A stretch of 64,000 nucleotides of DNA from Pseudorhizobium tarimense (GCF_022968135.1 NZ_JALJRA010000011.1:1-64000); one strand, 5' to 3'. Positions 25,443 to 35,681 are shown, numbered from the stretch's first letter. Translations and numbers: made by a program. Notes: generated by a model not told the origin, from the sequence alone.

Positions 25443-27611
25443 TTGAACATCCGATCTGAGAGCGTACCCCCAAGCAGGGCGCCGCTGCCCGGTGGTGGTA
25501 ACTTTATGCTGGCTCCAGCCGACCCAAGGCTCGAGGATTCCTTTGAGAAGATTGATCGGGCAATCCAAGTTTGCTTGCGAGTGGCTGATGAGCCGCCTGC
25601 TGGCAAGGCTTTATCTCCTGATCAACGGGATGCCCGTGAGCAGTCGGAGCATCAAGACGTTCCCGACGGCGAATTCATTTCAGTCGATGAAGTGGCGCCG
25701 GAGGACGTTGGCGTAGAGGCGACTACTGCGCGCGACGATACTCCTCGTGCGAAGACAGCTGAGGGAATGACAACGATAGACGGAGAATGCGGGCCGATCC
25801 TTGCGAAGGGCGGTCGGGAGTCAGGCAAGCCTTTTTCCTCGGGCGGCGGCAAGGGTTCAGGCAATGGAGATGGAACGTTCCACAAACGTCTGGGCCCCAT
25901 TGATTTCGACGCCAGCCTGAAGGCGGCGGTTAAGGCGGTGCGTCACAACCTTGCGATCGTAATGTTGTTCACCGTGATCAGCAACATCCTGGTGCTCGCC
26001 ATTCCGATTTACCTGTTCCAGATCTCGGATCGGGTGCTGACCAGCCGCTCTATCGAAACGCTGGTTATGCTCACGGTTATCATCGTCGGAGCTATTCTGC
26101 TGCAAGCGATGTTCGACGCGTTGCGCCGCTTTATCCTGATGCGAACTGCTGTCGAGGTGGCGGCCAACTTGGGAGCTCCGATCCTTGGTGCAGCAGCGCG
26201 CGCCTCGCTGCAGGGGTCGGGCAAGGAATATCAGACGCTGGGTGACCTGCAGCAAGTACGGTCCTTCCTCGTGTCGCGGACTCTGCTCTCTTTCCTGGAT
26301 GCTCCGATCGCGCCGCTATTCGTGACCGCAGTCTTCCTCATTCACGTCGACCTCGGCATAATCGTGGTTGCAACGGCTATAGTCCTTCTCATTCTGACGC
26401 AGATCAACCAGAAGCTCACGGCCACACCGTTCGCCGAGGCGAACACCGCACAGGTAAAGGCCAATCTTCACGTAGAATCGATGTCTCGCAACTCGCAGAT
26501 CATCAATGCGCTGGCGATGATACCCGAGGCCGTCCGCATTTGGGGAAGAGACACCGCAAGTTCCCTGCGTGCGCAAGTCGTGGCGCAGGATCGCAACATC
26601 ATGATGGCTGCACTCTCCAAGGCGGTTCGCCTACTGACGCAGGTAGCCCTGCTCGGGTGGGGTGCCTTCTTGTCGCTGGAGGGGCAATTGACGGGAGGGA
26701 TGGTCATTGCCGCGTCGATCATCGCAGGGCGAGCTCTGGCTCCGATAGAAGGCGCGATCGAGGGATGGAACCAGTATAGCCAGGCACGTGCTGCATATGG
26801 CCGGATCACGGCGCTCCTTACGTCCTCGCCCCTTGCCTTCGAGCGCTTGAGCCTGCCCAAGCCTGAAGGTCGGCTGGATGTGGAAAGGCTACTTTACGTC
26901 CCACAGGGAACTAAGCGGGTGGTCCTGAACGGCCTGTCTTTTTGCTTGCAGCCAGGCGACTCCCTGGCCGTTATAGGCAATTCGGGTGCCGGCAAGACGA
27001 CGCTAGGGAAGATGCTGGTGGGTTCAATCCTGCCAACATCGGGCAGCGTCCGGCTTGATCTCATGGATCTGCGTAACTGGGACCAACGACAGTTCGGTGA
27101 GAATATCGGCTACCTCCCGCAGGACGTTCAGCTATTCCCCGGAACGATCAAGGCGAACATTGCTCGGATGCGGACTGATATCGACGACGAGGCAATCTAT
27201 CGGGCTGCCGTTCTCGCGGATGTCCATGAGATGATCGCCAATCTACCGCACGGGTACGAGACCATGGTCGCGGCTGATGGCTCACCCTTGTCAGGAGGGC
27301 AGAAGCAGCGGATCGCGCTCGCGCGGGCATTCTTCGGCGATCCGCGTTTCGTTGTTCTCGATGAGCCGAACTCCAATCTCGATGGCGCCGGCGATGCGGC
27401 ACTGAAGCGTGCTCTGACCCACGCCAAGGAGCACGGTATAACCGTGGTGACCATCACGCAACGTCCGGAACTGCTTCAGACGGTCGACAAGATCCTGCTT
27501 TTGGTCAACGGGACGGTCGCTCTGTTCGGCATGCGCCAGGACGTCCTTCAGGCATTGTCCAGCCGCGGCATCAGCGTGGAGTGCGGTTCCTTCGGCCATC
27601 AGCTGCAGTAG
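25443..27611 (+). CDS. Type I secretion ABC transporter (permease-ATPase, PrtD-like) with N-terminal extension
   Basis: Inner-membrane exporter of 722 residues. Residues 1-155 are a hydrophilic, Pro/Gly/Asp-rich extension with no C39 peptidase motif. Residues about 165-440 form the transmembrane domain (for example LAIVMLFTVISNILVLAIPIYLFQ). The ATPase has Walker A GNSGAGKTT, Q-loop GYLPQDVQLF, signature LSGGQKQRIALARA and Walker B FVVLDEPNSNLD. The core matches PrtD/HlyB-type T1SS exporters that lack the C39 domain. The TTG start follows GGGGGAG at seven bases; an internal ATG at 25507 is an alternative. Stop is 10 bases before the HlyD gene. Likely cargo is the two upstream repeat proteins. 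Confidence 0.92.
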   Translation: MNIRSESVPPSRAPLPGGGNFMLAPADPRLEDSFEKIDRAIQVCLRVADEPPAGKALSPDQRDAREQSEHQDVPDGEFISVDEVAPEDVGVEATTARDDTPRAKTAEGMTTIDGECGPILAKGGRESGKPFSSGGGKGSGNGDGTFHKRLGPIDFDASLKAAVKAVRHNLAIVMLFTVISNILVLAIPIYLFQISDRVLTSRSIETLVMLTVIIVGAILLQAMFDALRRFILMRTAVEVAANLGAPILGAAARASLQGSGKEYQTLGDLQQVRSFLVSRTLLSFLDAPIAPLFVTAVFLIHVDLGIIVVATAIVLLILTQINQKLTATPFAEANTAQVKANLHVESMSRNSQIINALAMIPEAVRIWGRDTASSLRAQVVAQDRNIMMAALSKAVRLLTQVALLGWGAFLSLEGQLTGGMVIAASIIAGRALAPIEGAIEGWNQYSQARAAYGRITALLTSSPLAFERLSLPKPEGRLDVERLLYVPQGTKRVVLNGLSFCLQPGDSLAVIGNSGAGKTTLGKMLVGSILPTSGSVRLDLMDLRNWDQRQFGENIGYLPQDVQLFPGTIKANIARMRTDIDDEAIYRAAVLADVHEMIANLPHGYETMVAADGSPLSGGQKQRIALARAFFGDPRFVVLDEPNSNLDGAGDAALKRALTHAKEHGITVVTITQRPELLQTVDKILLLVNGTVALFGMRQDVLQALSSRGISVECGSFGHQLQ

Positions 27612-27621
27612 GGTGGCACTT

Positions 27622-28956
27622 ATGAGTGAAATTGCAAAGGTGCACGACATCGAGTGGTACTCGGAAGTACCACGTTCCATCTGGAAACAAACACTGATTG
27701 GCCTGCTATTGATGGGGGTGTTTCTCGGAGGGTTCGGCACATGGGCCTTGACCGCACCGCTCGCCGCCGCCGTGATCGCGCAGGGAAGCTTCGTCGCCAC
27801 TGGCCGCAATAAGATCGTCCAGCACCTGGAGGGCGGCGTAATCCGCGAGCTTCTGGTCAAGGAAGGCGATCATGTCGTCGAGGGTCAGCCGTTGGTGCTA
27901 CTGGACGAGACAGCAGCTCGCGCCAAAACACGGGAGCTGTTTCTACGCCGTGTAAATCTGGAAGCCACAGCAGCGCGGTTGACGGTGCAATCGCAACAGG
28001 CTGCGCGCTATGTTCCACCGTCGTTCGTGGCCGAGCATCGAAACGATCCTGAAGTGAACTCGATCCTGGTGAGCCAAGAGCTCAATTTCAAGGCGCAGCA
28101 GGTGAAGCTATCCAGTGAGCTCTCCTTGTTGACGCAAAACGTGGAGGCTCTTCAGTATCGCGCCAAGGGATATGCGCGCCAGCGGGATGCCTATGTGCAG
28201 CAGCTGAATCTGCTGACGGCGGAACACGAAAGCAAAAAGGCGCTGCACAAGAAGGGGGTGATACGGGCGAACGACGTTCGGACCCTGGAGCGAGCCATGG
28301 CTGATGCGACGGGGCAGATCGGTCGGCTGGAGGCTGAGGTGGCGGAAACGGAAGCACAGATAATCAAGACAAAGCAGGAAATGGAAAGGGCGCATCAATT
28401 ATACCGCCAGGACGCGCTCGACCGCCTTCAGGACATCCAGAGTGACCGGGATATGGTGCGGGAGCAACTGACACAGGCGGAAAACGTCCTCGCACGGGCG
28501 ACCATCCACTCGCCGGTCACGGGAGTCGTCGTTCGCACTCACTACAATACCACAGGCGGCGTCATCGAGAGCGGGAAGGGGATTCTGGAGATACTGCCCT
28601 CTGGCGTGCCGCTCATCATCGAAGTCCAAATTCCACGTACATCAATCGATCGGGTGAGGGCGGGGCAGACGGCAACCGTTCGTCTTATCTCACTCAACCA
28701 GCGAACAACGCCGGTGCTGAACGGGAAGGTTATCTACGTTTCCGCAGACGCGCTCCAGGACGCCCAGAAGGAACACCAGGACGTTTACGTTGCGCGCGTA
28801 GACGTGCCCTCAGAGGAACTGGCGCGCGTTCATGGATTTAGCCCAACTCCAGGCATGCCAGCGGAGGTGATGGTGCAGACCGAGGCGCGCACGTTCTTCA
28901 ACTATCTCGTCAAGCCGATCAGGGACAGCATGTCGCGAGCGTTCACCGAGCGGTAG
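27622..28956 (+). CDS. HlyD-family membrane fusion protein (T1SS adaptor)
   Basis: Periplasmic adaptor of 444 residues. One N-terminal membrane segment lies at about residues 25-48. The biotinyl-lipoyl halves follow (KIVQHLEGGVIRELLVKEGDHVVEGQPL and later ATIHSPVTGVVVRTHYNTTGGVI), and residues about 150-290 are long Glu/Gln/Lys-rich coiled-coil helices. The C-terminus FSPTPGMPAEVMVQTEARTF is standard for PrtE/HlyD. ATG at 27622 has GGGTGG five bases upstream; a GTG at 27613 is less likely. No TolC gene is nearby, so a housekeeping outer-membrane channel would be used. Confidence 0.92.
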   Translation: MSEIAKVHDIEWYSEVPRSIWKQTLIGLLLMGVFLGGFGTWALTAPLAAAVIAQGSFVATGRNKIVQHLEGGVIRELLVKEGDHVVEGQPLVLLDETAARAKTRELFLRRVNLEATAARLTVQSQQAARYVPPSFVAEHRNDPEVNSILVSQELNFKAQQVKLSSELSLLTQNVEALQYRAKGYARQRDAYVQQLNLLTAEHESKKALHKKGVIRANDVRTLERAMADATGQIGRLEAEVAETEAQIIKTKQEMERAHQLYRQDALDRLQDIQSDRDMVREQLTQAENVLARATIHSPVTGVVVRTHYNTTGGVIESGKGILEILPSGVPLIIEVQIPRTSIDRVRAGQTATVRLISLNQRTTPVLNGKVIYVSADALQDAQKEHQDVYVARVDVPSEELARVHGFSPTPGMPAEVMVQTEARTFFNYLVKPIRDSMSRAFTER

Positions 28957-29365
28957 TGGCGTGAGCAGCGAGGATGTCACTGTAACCGGTTATCCTTCGC
29001 GCCCGGCGTGCCGAAGGAACCTTGAGGCTATCAGCAGAAGACCAAGATCCATTTGATACCTGAATCGAAAGACGAGCGGATCGAAATCAGCTTGCTGGAA
29101 GGAGGCCAACTACGGACTTGGTCGTGAGCCTGATCCTTTTGCGTGCCTCCGTCTACACTTACGTTCGCCTTGAGCATGCAATCGTCCGAAACGAGCCTGC
29201 ATCAGGCTTTGTGCGCAGCGCCCAGGAGAGGGCATGACCTATGCGATGCTGTCGCACTTACACGGCGTCCTACTGAAGCCGACCGTTCCCATTCATCGAG
29301 CTTTCGGGCGCCTCCCCACTGACGAAATGCAAGGCATTGCAGAAAATGTGGGAACGCCGGGTGCG
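28957..29365. other. Spacer after the type I secretion operon
   Basis: About 400 bases with no supported gene. A stem CCTTCG/CGAAGG at 28994-29017, 38 bases after the HlyD stop, could end the transcript but lacks a T-run. Nothing else was recognised. Confidence 0.4.
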
Positions 29366-29638
29366 TTATGCGCCTGACGCTCCACCTCCCGCTTGCAGTT
29401 GGTCCTGGCGGTTGCGATCTACTCCGTCGGAATAGTCGCCGCTGTCAATCGTCTTGGTGTCTGTCATCAGCCGGGGCAAGATAGGGTTGATGCTTCGGTT
29501 CCTGAGGAAGTCGACACCGGGTGTGCGAGCCGTCGCGCCTGCACCGCGATAGTATTCTCCTTCGGCCGCTGATGTGGCTGTTGCAAGGCCTGCGGAGGCG
29601 GCCAATGCGGCCGCGAAGATGATGTGCCGGTTTTTCAT
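29366..29638 (-). CDS. Small exported protein, 90 residues, unknown function
   Basis: Residues 1-24 form a clear Sec signal peptide (MKNRHIIFAAALAASAGLAT, cleavage near TSAAEG). The mature part of about 65 residues is polar, with EYYRGAGATARTPGVDFLR and an Asp-rich SGDYSDGVDRNRQDQ, ending in a Gly/Ala tail. AAAGGA lies eight bases before the ATG at 29638. It has no membrane segment beyond the signal and no Cys lipobox. No family was recognised. It ends facing the HlyD gene across 409 bases. Confidence 0.65.
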   Translation of the reverse strand: MKNRHIIFAAALAASAGLATATSAAEGEYYRGAGATARTPGVDFLRNRSINPILPRLMTDTKTIDSGDYSDGVDRNRQDQLQAGGGASGA

Positions 29639-29786
29639 TGTTCTGTCCTTTCGGTTGATCGCACGGACACTTCCACCGTGCATCAGGGTCTGACGTAGTT
29701 TGGCATCCCGCTGATTAGGGGATCGCCTTCATGTCATCATTGGGCAGTCTGTTGTCTCTAGATGTCGGGGTTCGCGGTGCTGCGCC

Positions 29787-29966
29787 ATGCCGCCATCGCG
29801 TCCCACCGGTGAGCCGGTCGACCTGATGGTACTGCGCGCCTACAACTACATGAACCTGAACAGGCCGCACGATGCGTTGCGGCTGTTTGAGGCCGCCGCT
29901 GCAACCGGCAACCGGGATACAAGCAGGGGCCTTGCCGACGCGAAGGCAGCCGTCGGCTTGAACTGA
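29787..29966 (+). pseudogene. C-terminal fragment of a tetratricopeptide-repeat protein
   Basis: An open frame ending at 29966 encodes PVDLMVLRAYNYMNLNRP followed by DALRLFEAAAATGNRD and RGLADAKAAVG, a typical TPR helix pair and tail. No matching upstream portion of a TPR gene is present, so it appears to be the remaining 3' end of a larger gene. It lies next to another clearly broken gene, consistent with local decay. Confidence 0.5.
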
Positions 29967-30075
29967 TGCCACGAAACGGCCACTGCGATCGGTTTCGCTG
30001 GCGCAGATCGTCTGTTTCGGCAGCTGAAAAGAAAGAAGGCGCACCAGCTCAAGACGCGCGAGACAGGAGGCCCCG

Positions 30076-31077
30076 ATGGAAACCACGCTCATGGCAGAGC
30101 TGCCGCTGGAACTGCGGCGGCTGACGGCGGTGCGGTCTCTGCTCGATCTTCATTTCGGGCCCGACGCCTGAGCTTGCCGCCACTGCCGAGCTTGCGCAGC
30201 GCGTCTTTTCGGTGCTGCGGGCAGGCGTGCATGTGCTCGACGAGAACTGGCTGCGGATCGCCACCCAGGCCGGTCTCGAGATTGCAGAGTGTTCCAGCGA
30301 CATGTCGATCTGCACCCGGGTGGTGCAGATGCGCGACCTCATCATCATTTCCGATCTGCGCGAGCATCCGGAACTGCGTCACCGGCGCACCGGAATTCCG
30401 CTTCTATGCCGGGGTGCCGCTCGAACTGGAGCCCGGTCTGATCGTCGGGACATTTTGTCTGCTGCACGACGAGGCGAAGACGCTGACGGAGGAGGATGTG
30501 GAGACATTGCAGCGCTTCGGCCCTGCTTCGCCTGCAAAGGGGCCAACTGCATGCTGAAGATCAGCGAGGATAATCTGACCGACGCGGCCATGCGCGATCC
30601 GCTGACGCGCTTCTACAATAGGCTGGCGCTCGAAAAGATCGTCGACGCCAACCTGCAGGCAGACGAAGCCCGAAGCGAACTCCTCGGCGTCCTCTACCTC
30701 GACATGGACGGCTTCAAGGCGATCAACGATACCTACGGCCATCGCCGTGAGGTGACGCTGCACGCGGTTGCAGACCGGATCCGACAGATCGTGCGCGGCA
30801 GCGACGTGGTGGTGCGCATGGGCGGCGATGAATTTGCAATCTTCATGCCGGAGCTGGAATCTCGCGATCAGCTGAAGCGCGTGGCAGAGCGGCTGCGGCG
30901 CAGTTCCAGGAGCCGATCGCGCTAGACGGCAAGGTGGTGCAGGCCGGCGCGAGCATCGGCGGCATCGTCGCCGCCAAGGGCGACATCGACCGCAACGTCC
31001 TTCTGGCGACGGTGGACGAGGCGATGTACGAAGCAAAGGCCGCCGGCCGCAACCGCTTTGTGGAGAAAGCGTTTTAG
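30076..31077 (+). pseudogene. Degenerate GAF-GGDEF diguanylate cyclase, several frameshifts
   Basis: The original gene begins at ATG 30076 after AGGAGG and ends at TAG 31077. Frame 1 gives METTLMAELPLELRRLTAVRS then stops. The GAF domain continues in a second frame (VFSVLRAGVHVLDENWLRIA) and a third (EFRFYAGVPLELEPGLIVG). The GGDEF domain returns to the second frame (DPLTRFYNRLALEKIVD, MDGFKAINDTYGH, VRMGGDEFAIFMPE). The tail (QAGASIGGIVAAKGDIDRN, YEAKAAGRNRF) is in the first frame again. At least four indels are needed, so no full-length cyclic-di-GMP synthase can be made. Neighbouring genes are intact, which argues against general sequencing error. The GGDEF motif itself survives. Confidence 0.85.
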
Positions 31078-31266
31078 AGCTGACTTCGGGCGGGAAGCGT
31101 GTCTCCAGCTTTGCATTGGCAATGCCTACTAGCTTGGGTCCAATCGTCCCCCTTAGACAAGCGCCGTTCGACAGCGATGCGTGTGGCTGAATCTCCCAAG
31201 CGTCGGTTTTCTCTGGCGACAGATCATACCGCTTTCCGCGGAAAGAAACGATCCGCGAGATCTGGA

Positions 31267-32349
31267 TTACCGTCGCCGGTCAGCGGCCAAAATCTCCCGG
31301 GCTATCTGCTCGAGGGGGACGATGCGGTTGACGCCGCCGCGGGCGATCGCTTCCTTGGGCATGCCGAATACAACGGAGGTGGCCTCGTCCTGGGCCAGCG
31401 TGAAGGCGCCGGCCTCGTGCATTTCGAACATGCCTCGGGCGCCGTCGTCTCCCATGCCGGTCATGATCACACCCATTGCATTGGCGCCGGCGGAGCGTGC
31501 GGCCGAGCGGAAGAGGACGTCGACGGAGGGCCTGTGGCGGTTCACGAGAGGGCCGCTTCGCACCGAGACCTCGTAGCGGGCGCCGCGGCGTTCCAGCAGC
31601 GTGTGTTTTTCGCCGCCCGGCGCAATCAGCACATGGCCGCGCAAGACTGCATCCCCATCCTCGGCTTCCTTGACCTCGACAGCACACAAGCCGTTTAGGC
31701 GTTTGGCGAAGGCGGCAGTAAACTTCTCCGGCATGTGCTGGACAATGACCATTCCCGGCGCATTGGCAGGCAAGGCCTCCAACATTTCGCGCAAAGCCTC
31801 GGTTCCTCCGGTCGAGGCGCCGACGCAAACGACCATCTCAGTGGTTTTCGCCATGGCGCCCGCCTTCGGCGGCGGAAGGACCGCATCCGCGGTGAGCTTT
31901 GCGTTGGTCGCTTCCGGCGGCTTGTGACGCCGCAGCTTACCAACCTGAGCCCGCGCCGCCGACTTCACGACGGTGCGGATACGTTCAGCCGCTTCCGCCA
32001 GATGATCCGCAGCACCGATCTTCGGCTTGAGGATAACGTCGACGGCGCCGGCTTCAAGCGCCTGCATCAGCGTCTGCGAGCCGGCCTCGGTCAGTGATGA
32101 GCACATCACCACCGGGATCGGGTGCTGGCTCATCAGCTTGCGCAGGAAGGTGATTCCGTCCATCTGCGGCATCTCCACGTCGAGCGTGATGACGTCCGGG
32201 ATATCGTCGCGGATCTTGCGCGCGGCCATGAACGGATCGTTCGCGGCGCCGATCACCTCGATCTCGGGATCGGCCGACAGCACGGCCGTCAGGGTCTGCC
32301 TGACGCTGGCGGAATCGTCGACGATCAGCACCCGGGTCTTCTTCGACAT
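31267..32349 (-). CDS. cheB: Chemotaxis protein-glutamate methylesterase CheB
   Basis: Response-regulator methylesterase of 360 residues that removes methyl groups from chemoreceptors. Receiver domain 1-120 carries the phospho-acceptor Asp57 ([15 protein letters not shown]). The C-terminal CheB_methylest domain has the catalytic Ser in [13 protein letters not shown], His in [10 protein letters not shown] and Asp in [12 protein letters not shown]. It is the last gene of the minus-strand che operon, three bases after cheR. Confidence 0.95.
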   Translation of the reverse strand: MSKKTRVLIVDDSASVRQTLTAVLSADPEIEVIGAANDPFMAARKIRDDIPDVITLDVEMPQMDGITFLRKLMSQHPIPVVMCSSLTEAGSQTLMQALEAGAVDVILKPKIGAADHLAEAAERIRTVVKSAARAQVGKLRRHKPPEATNAKLTADAVLPPPKAGAMAKTTEMVVCVGASTGGTEALREMLEALPANAPGMVIVQHMPEKFTAAFAKRLNGLCAVEVKEAEDGDAVLRGHVLIAPGGEKHTLLERRGARYEVSVRSGPLVNRHRPSVDVLFRSAARSAGANAMGVIMTGMGDDGARGMFEMHEAGAFTLAQDEATSVVFGMPKEAIARGGVNRIVPLEQIAREILAADRRR

Positions 32350-32352
32350 CGT

Positions 32353-33210
32353 TCAGATCCGCTTGAAGATGGTGTTGGCGACCTGGCGAAGCGGCAGATC
32401 GAAGCCGGACGCGGTCTCGGAATGACCGATGAACAGATAGCCACCGGGTGCGAGGCAGTCGCAGAGGCGGGACAGCACCCGCTGCTGCGTCGGCTTGTCG
32501 AAATAGATCATCACGTTGCGGCAGAAGATGATGTGCATCAGGTCGCCGACGGGATAGGCGGCGTCCATCAGGTTGAGGCGGGCGAAGCCGACGCGCGAAC
32601 GCAAGTCGGGAGAGATGCGAACCTCCGAGCGGCGACGGTTCGACGAACGCATCACGTATTTGCGCATCATGTCGGCAGGCACCGGATCGATGAGGTCGGC
32701 CGTATAGATCCCCTTGTGCGCCTTCTGCAGCACTTCGGTGGAGAGATCGGTGGCGAGAACGAAGTATTCGCGTTCCGGCGCGGACCGCGACAACCAGTCG
32801 TCCAGCACCATCGCGATGGTATAGGGCTCGGCACCGGTAGAGCATGCGGAACTCCAGGTGCGGATGCGTCGTTCGCCGAAGGCGTTCAGGATGTCGGGGA
32901 GCGCCTGTTGCGCAAGATACTCGAAGTGCTTCGGCTCCCGGAAGAAATCGGTCTTGTTAGTGGTGACGGAATCGATGAGGTGAAGCGCCTCCGATTGAAG
33001 GCCACCTTCCTCGAACAGGTAGTCGCAATAGGCGTCGAAGCTTCCGATACCGGTGACTCGCAGCCGTCGGCGCAGCCGGCCTTCCAGCATCGTGACCTTG
33101 CTGATCGGCATCTTGATACCGCTGTAGTCGTAGATGTATTTCGCCAGCCGGTCAAAATTGCGCCGGCTGAGGCGATCGTCGAGCGGTTGGCTCTTCAAGG
33201 CGATGTTCAA
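32353..33210 (-). CDS. cheR: Chemotaxis protein methyltransferase CheR
   Basis: SAM-dependent methyltransferase acting on receptor glutamates. The N-terminal helical CheR_N region (RLSRRNFDRLAKYIYDYSG) is followed by the SAM site IRTWSSACSTGAEPYTIAMVL and later DLMHIIFCRNVMIYFD. I use the TTG at 33210 with GGAGAG five bases upstream, giving 285 residues; a TTG at 33228 overlapping the cheW stop is the alternative. No pentapeptide-binding insertion was judged by eye. Confidence 0.9.
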   Translation of the reverse strand: MNIALKSQPLDDRLSRRNFDRLAKYIYDYSGIKMPISKVTMLEGRLRRRLRVTGIGSFDAYCDYLFEEGGLQSEALHLIDSVTTNKTDFFREPKHFEYLAQQALPDILNAFGERRIRTWSSACSTGAEPYTIAMVLDDWLSRSAPEREYFVLATDLSTEVLQKAHKGIYTADLIDPVPADMMRKYVMRSSNRRRSEVRISPDLRSRVGFARLNLMDAAYPVGDLMHIIFCRNVMIYFDKPTQQRVLSRLCDCLAPGGYLFIGHSETASGFDLPLRQVANTIFKRI

Positions 33211-33224
33211 TGCGGCTCTCCGGC

Positions 33225-33716
33225 TCAAGCGACCCGTGCCGCCGGTGCGACAACAGCAAGGGCGGGGCCGGCATCGGAGAACAGTCGCGAAAGATCGACG
33301 ATGACGACGAACCCCTCGTCGCGCCGCACGACCCCGGCAATATAGTCGGAGCGCCAGCGGACGCCGATATCCGGGGCCGCCTCGATCTGCTCGCGACGGA
33401 ACGGCACGACTTCATAGACGCGGTCGGCGACGAGCCCGAGCGCCAGCACCTTCTCGCCCATCGGCACATCCATCACCAGGATACGGGTATGGGGTGTCTT
33501 GACGGTCGCCCTCATCCCAAGCCGCAGCCTGAGGTCGATCACCGGCACCCCCTGGCCGCGCACGTCGCGCAGGCCGAGGAGGTAATCCGGTCCATGCGGG
33601 ATCTTGAAGGCATCCTCGTGGTCGAGAATTTCCCGGACCACTTCAACCGGGACTGCGAAGAGTTCGTCGCCGAGACTGAAGGTGACGAATTGTGATTCTG
33701 TGCTGACCATGGTCAT
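33225..33716 (-). CDS. cheW: Chemotaxis coupling protein CheW (first copy)
   Basis: Soluble scaffold of 163 residues linking receptors to Che[23 protein letters not shown] and [21 protein letters not shown] are the standard CheW strands, and [13 protein letters not shown] the closing one. Its start overlaps the upstream mcp stop by four bases. A second, diverged cheW lies at 37386-37901, so each could serve a different array position. Confidence 0.93.
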   Translation of the reverse strand: MTMVSTESQFVTFSLGDELFAVPVEVVREILDHEDAFKIPHGPDYLLGLRDVRGQGVPVIDLRLRLGMRATVKTPHTRILVMDVPMGEKVLALGLVADRVYEVVPFRREQIEAAPDIGVRWRSDYIAGVVRRDEGFVVIVDLSRLFSDAGPALAVVAPAARVA

Positions 33717-35506
33717 GCGGTCTCCCGGAAATCATCGTCTTCGGCATCGGGACCACCCATGGACATGTCGAGTGCGAACCCTTTAACCCGCGACTGCTGC
33801 GCAGCAACGCTGTGCGACGGTCGGGCGGCGGCAGCCTTGGGCGATGTCGTGACCTTCGTCTGAGCCTGTTTTGCCGGAGTGCGGCCTCGCATCGAAGATG
33901 ACTCCACCCGGAAGAAAGAGATTGATGCCTGAAGCTCTTCGGCCTGGGCGGCGAGCTCCTCCGAGGTGCCGGACATCTCTTCCGAGGCCCCGGCATTTTG
34001 CTGGGTGACCTTGTCGAGCTGCTGGATCGCCTCGTTGATCTGCGCGGCACCGATGTCCTGCTCCCGGCAGGCGGCGGAGATCTCCGAGACGAGCTCGGCG
34101 GTCTTCTGGATGTCGGGCACCAGACGGTTCAGCATCTCGCCAGCTTCGGTCGCCACCTGCACGGTTTCCCCAGAGAGGGAGCTGATCTCGGCGGCAGCGG
34201 CTTGCGAGCGCTCGGCAAGCTTGCGCACCTCCGAGGCGACGACGGCAAAGCCCTTACCGTGTTCGCCGGCACGGGCCGCTTCGACCGCCGCATTGAGGGC
34301 GAGAAGGTCGGTCTGGCGGGCGATCTCCTGGACGATCGAGATCTTTTCCGCGATCGTGCGCATGGCGCCGACGGCACGGTTGACGGCTTGGCCCGAGGTT
34401 TCCGCGTCACGCGAGGACTGACGGGCAATCTTCTCCGTCTGCGCTGCGTTGTCGGCGTTCTGCTTGATGTTGGCGGCCATCTGTTCCATCGAAGCGGAAG
34501 CCTCCTCGGCGGCCGAAGCCTGCTCGGTTGCGCCCTGGCTCAGTTGCTCCGACCCTGACGAGAGTTCCTGACTGCCGGAAGAGACGTTGTCCGAGGCGGC
34601 AAGCGCATCGGCAACGACCAGACGCAAGCGCTCCACCATGCTTTGCAGTGAGAGCCCCAGGACGTCCTTTTCCGAAAGGGGTTTTGGCGTAACCGTTAGG
34701 TCGCCGCCGGCAATCTGATCCGCAAGGTTAGCGGTGTTGCGCAGGTTGCCGGTCATGACGTTGATGGTGTCGACGACATCCTTGATCTCGTCGTTGGTCT
34801 TGATCTCGATCGTTTGCTCAAGATCACCGACCGCGATGGCGTCGGCCACGCGGCGGATGTTCGACAGCCCGCGATTTATGCCGAGAGTGATCCAGAAGGC
34901 GGCCACGGTTGCCAGCACTAAGGCGGCCGCCGCGAGTGTAATCAAGAGATAGAAGGCAGAATTGAAGCTCGTATCGGCCGCAAGATCGGATTCTTGGATG
35001 GCCGCCTCCGTCTGTGCCGCGAGGTCTTCCGTAAGAGTATCCAGCTTCTCGCTGGCGGCCGTACCTTCAGTTTGGTTCACCTCCAGCGCCGCATCTCGTA
35101 GGCCTTGATCAACAAGAGAGATCACCCTGTTGTTGATGGTAAGGTAGTCATCCCAGAAGTCGCGAATTGCTTGCCACTTCGGCTTGAACGCCTCCGGTGC
35201 ATCCTTCGCGCCGTCGTTCATCGCCTGTTCAAATGCGTGACGTTCTGCTTCGATCGTCGCCTTAGCCTTCTCCAGCCGTTCCCGCGTGTTGGCTAGGAGG
35301 AGGTCACCTTCGGCAAGACCGAGGCCGTCAAAGGCGGCGGCGATATCATTGGCGTGATCGTCCTGCTGGATCGGGCCTTCGACCAGTTCGTTTCGCAGGG
35401 CATTCATCTGCTGCATCTCGTAAATGCCCAACCCTGCCGATGAGCAGACAACAAGAATGAGAAAGCCGAACGCCAGCGCCAGCTTCAGTTTGATCGTCAA
35501 TCGCAT
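33713..35506 (-). CDS. Methyl-accepting chemotaxis protein (upper copy)
   Basis: Membrane chemoreceptor of 597 residues. Membrane segments lie at about residues 9-29 and 186-207, flanking a four-helix-type periplasmic sensor of about 155 residues; HAMP follows, and the signalling domain has the hairpin tip [20 protein letters not shown]. The C-terminus [23 protein letters not shown] is nearly the same as that of the next receptor but is not an NWETF-type CheR tether. A 443-base segment (34101-34543) is identical to one in the neighbouring mcp. Sensor domains of the two receptors differ, so ligands probably differ. Confidence 0.93.
   Translation of the reverse strand: MRLTIKLKLALAFGFLILVVCSSAGLGIYEMQQMNALRNELVEGPIQQDDHANDIAAAFDGLGLAEGDLLLANTRERLEKAKATIEAERHAFEQAMNDGAKDAPEAFKPKWQAIRDFWDDYLTINNRVISLVDQGLRDAALEVNQTEGTAASEKLDTLTEDLAAQTEAAIQESDLAADTSFNSAFYLLITLAAAALVLATVAAFWITLGINRGLSNIRRVADAIAVGDLEQTIEIKTNDEIKDVVDTINVMTGNLRNTANLADQIAGGDLTVTPKPLSEKDVLGLSLQSMVERLRLVVADALAASDNVSSGSQELSSGSEQLSQGATEQASAAEEASASMEQMAANIKQNADNAAQTEKIARQSSRDAETSGQAVNRAVGAMRTIAEKISIVQEIARQTDLLALNAAVEAARAGEHGKGFAVVASEVRKLAERSQAAAAEISSLSGETVQVATEAGEMLNRLVPDIQKTAELVSEISAACREQDIGAAQINEAIQQLDKVTQQNAGASEEMSGTSEELAAQAEELQASISFFRVESSSMRGRTPAKQAQTKVTTSPKAAAARPSHSVAAQQSRVKGFALDMSMGGPDAEDDDFRETA
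34101..34543 (-). repeat. 443-bp segment identical to 36082-36524 (mcp signalling domain)
   Basis: Base-by-base comparison with a constant offset of 1981 shows no difference over the whole segment, including synonymous third positions, while bases on both sides differ. It covers the methylation helix to hairpin-tip region of the receptor. Confidence 0.95.
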
Positions 35507-35681
35507 AGCCTTATTCCTCAGATGAGGGTGTCATTGATGCTTCTTCAGAACTGCCCTCGAAGAAGCGGAACAAGCGAAGAAGACCGATCCATTCACTCTT
35601 CTGCCATTTCCGACGGGGTCGGAGTGCCAAACGCCTACATGCGTTTGGCACCCGGGGCCGATTGGCCCAGGGTCTTCTGTT

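Noticed and set aside
31232-31245. Perfect palindrome CTTTCCGCGGAAAG downstream of cheB
   Set aside because: No supporting second copy or promoter context; could be chance or a weak terminator.
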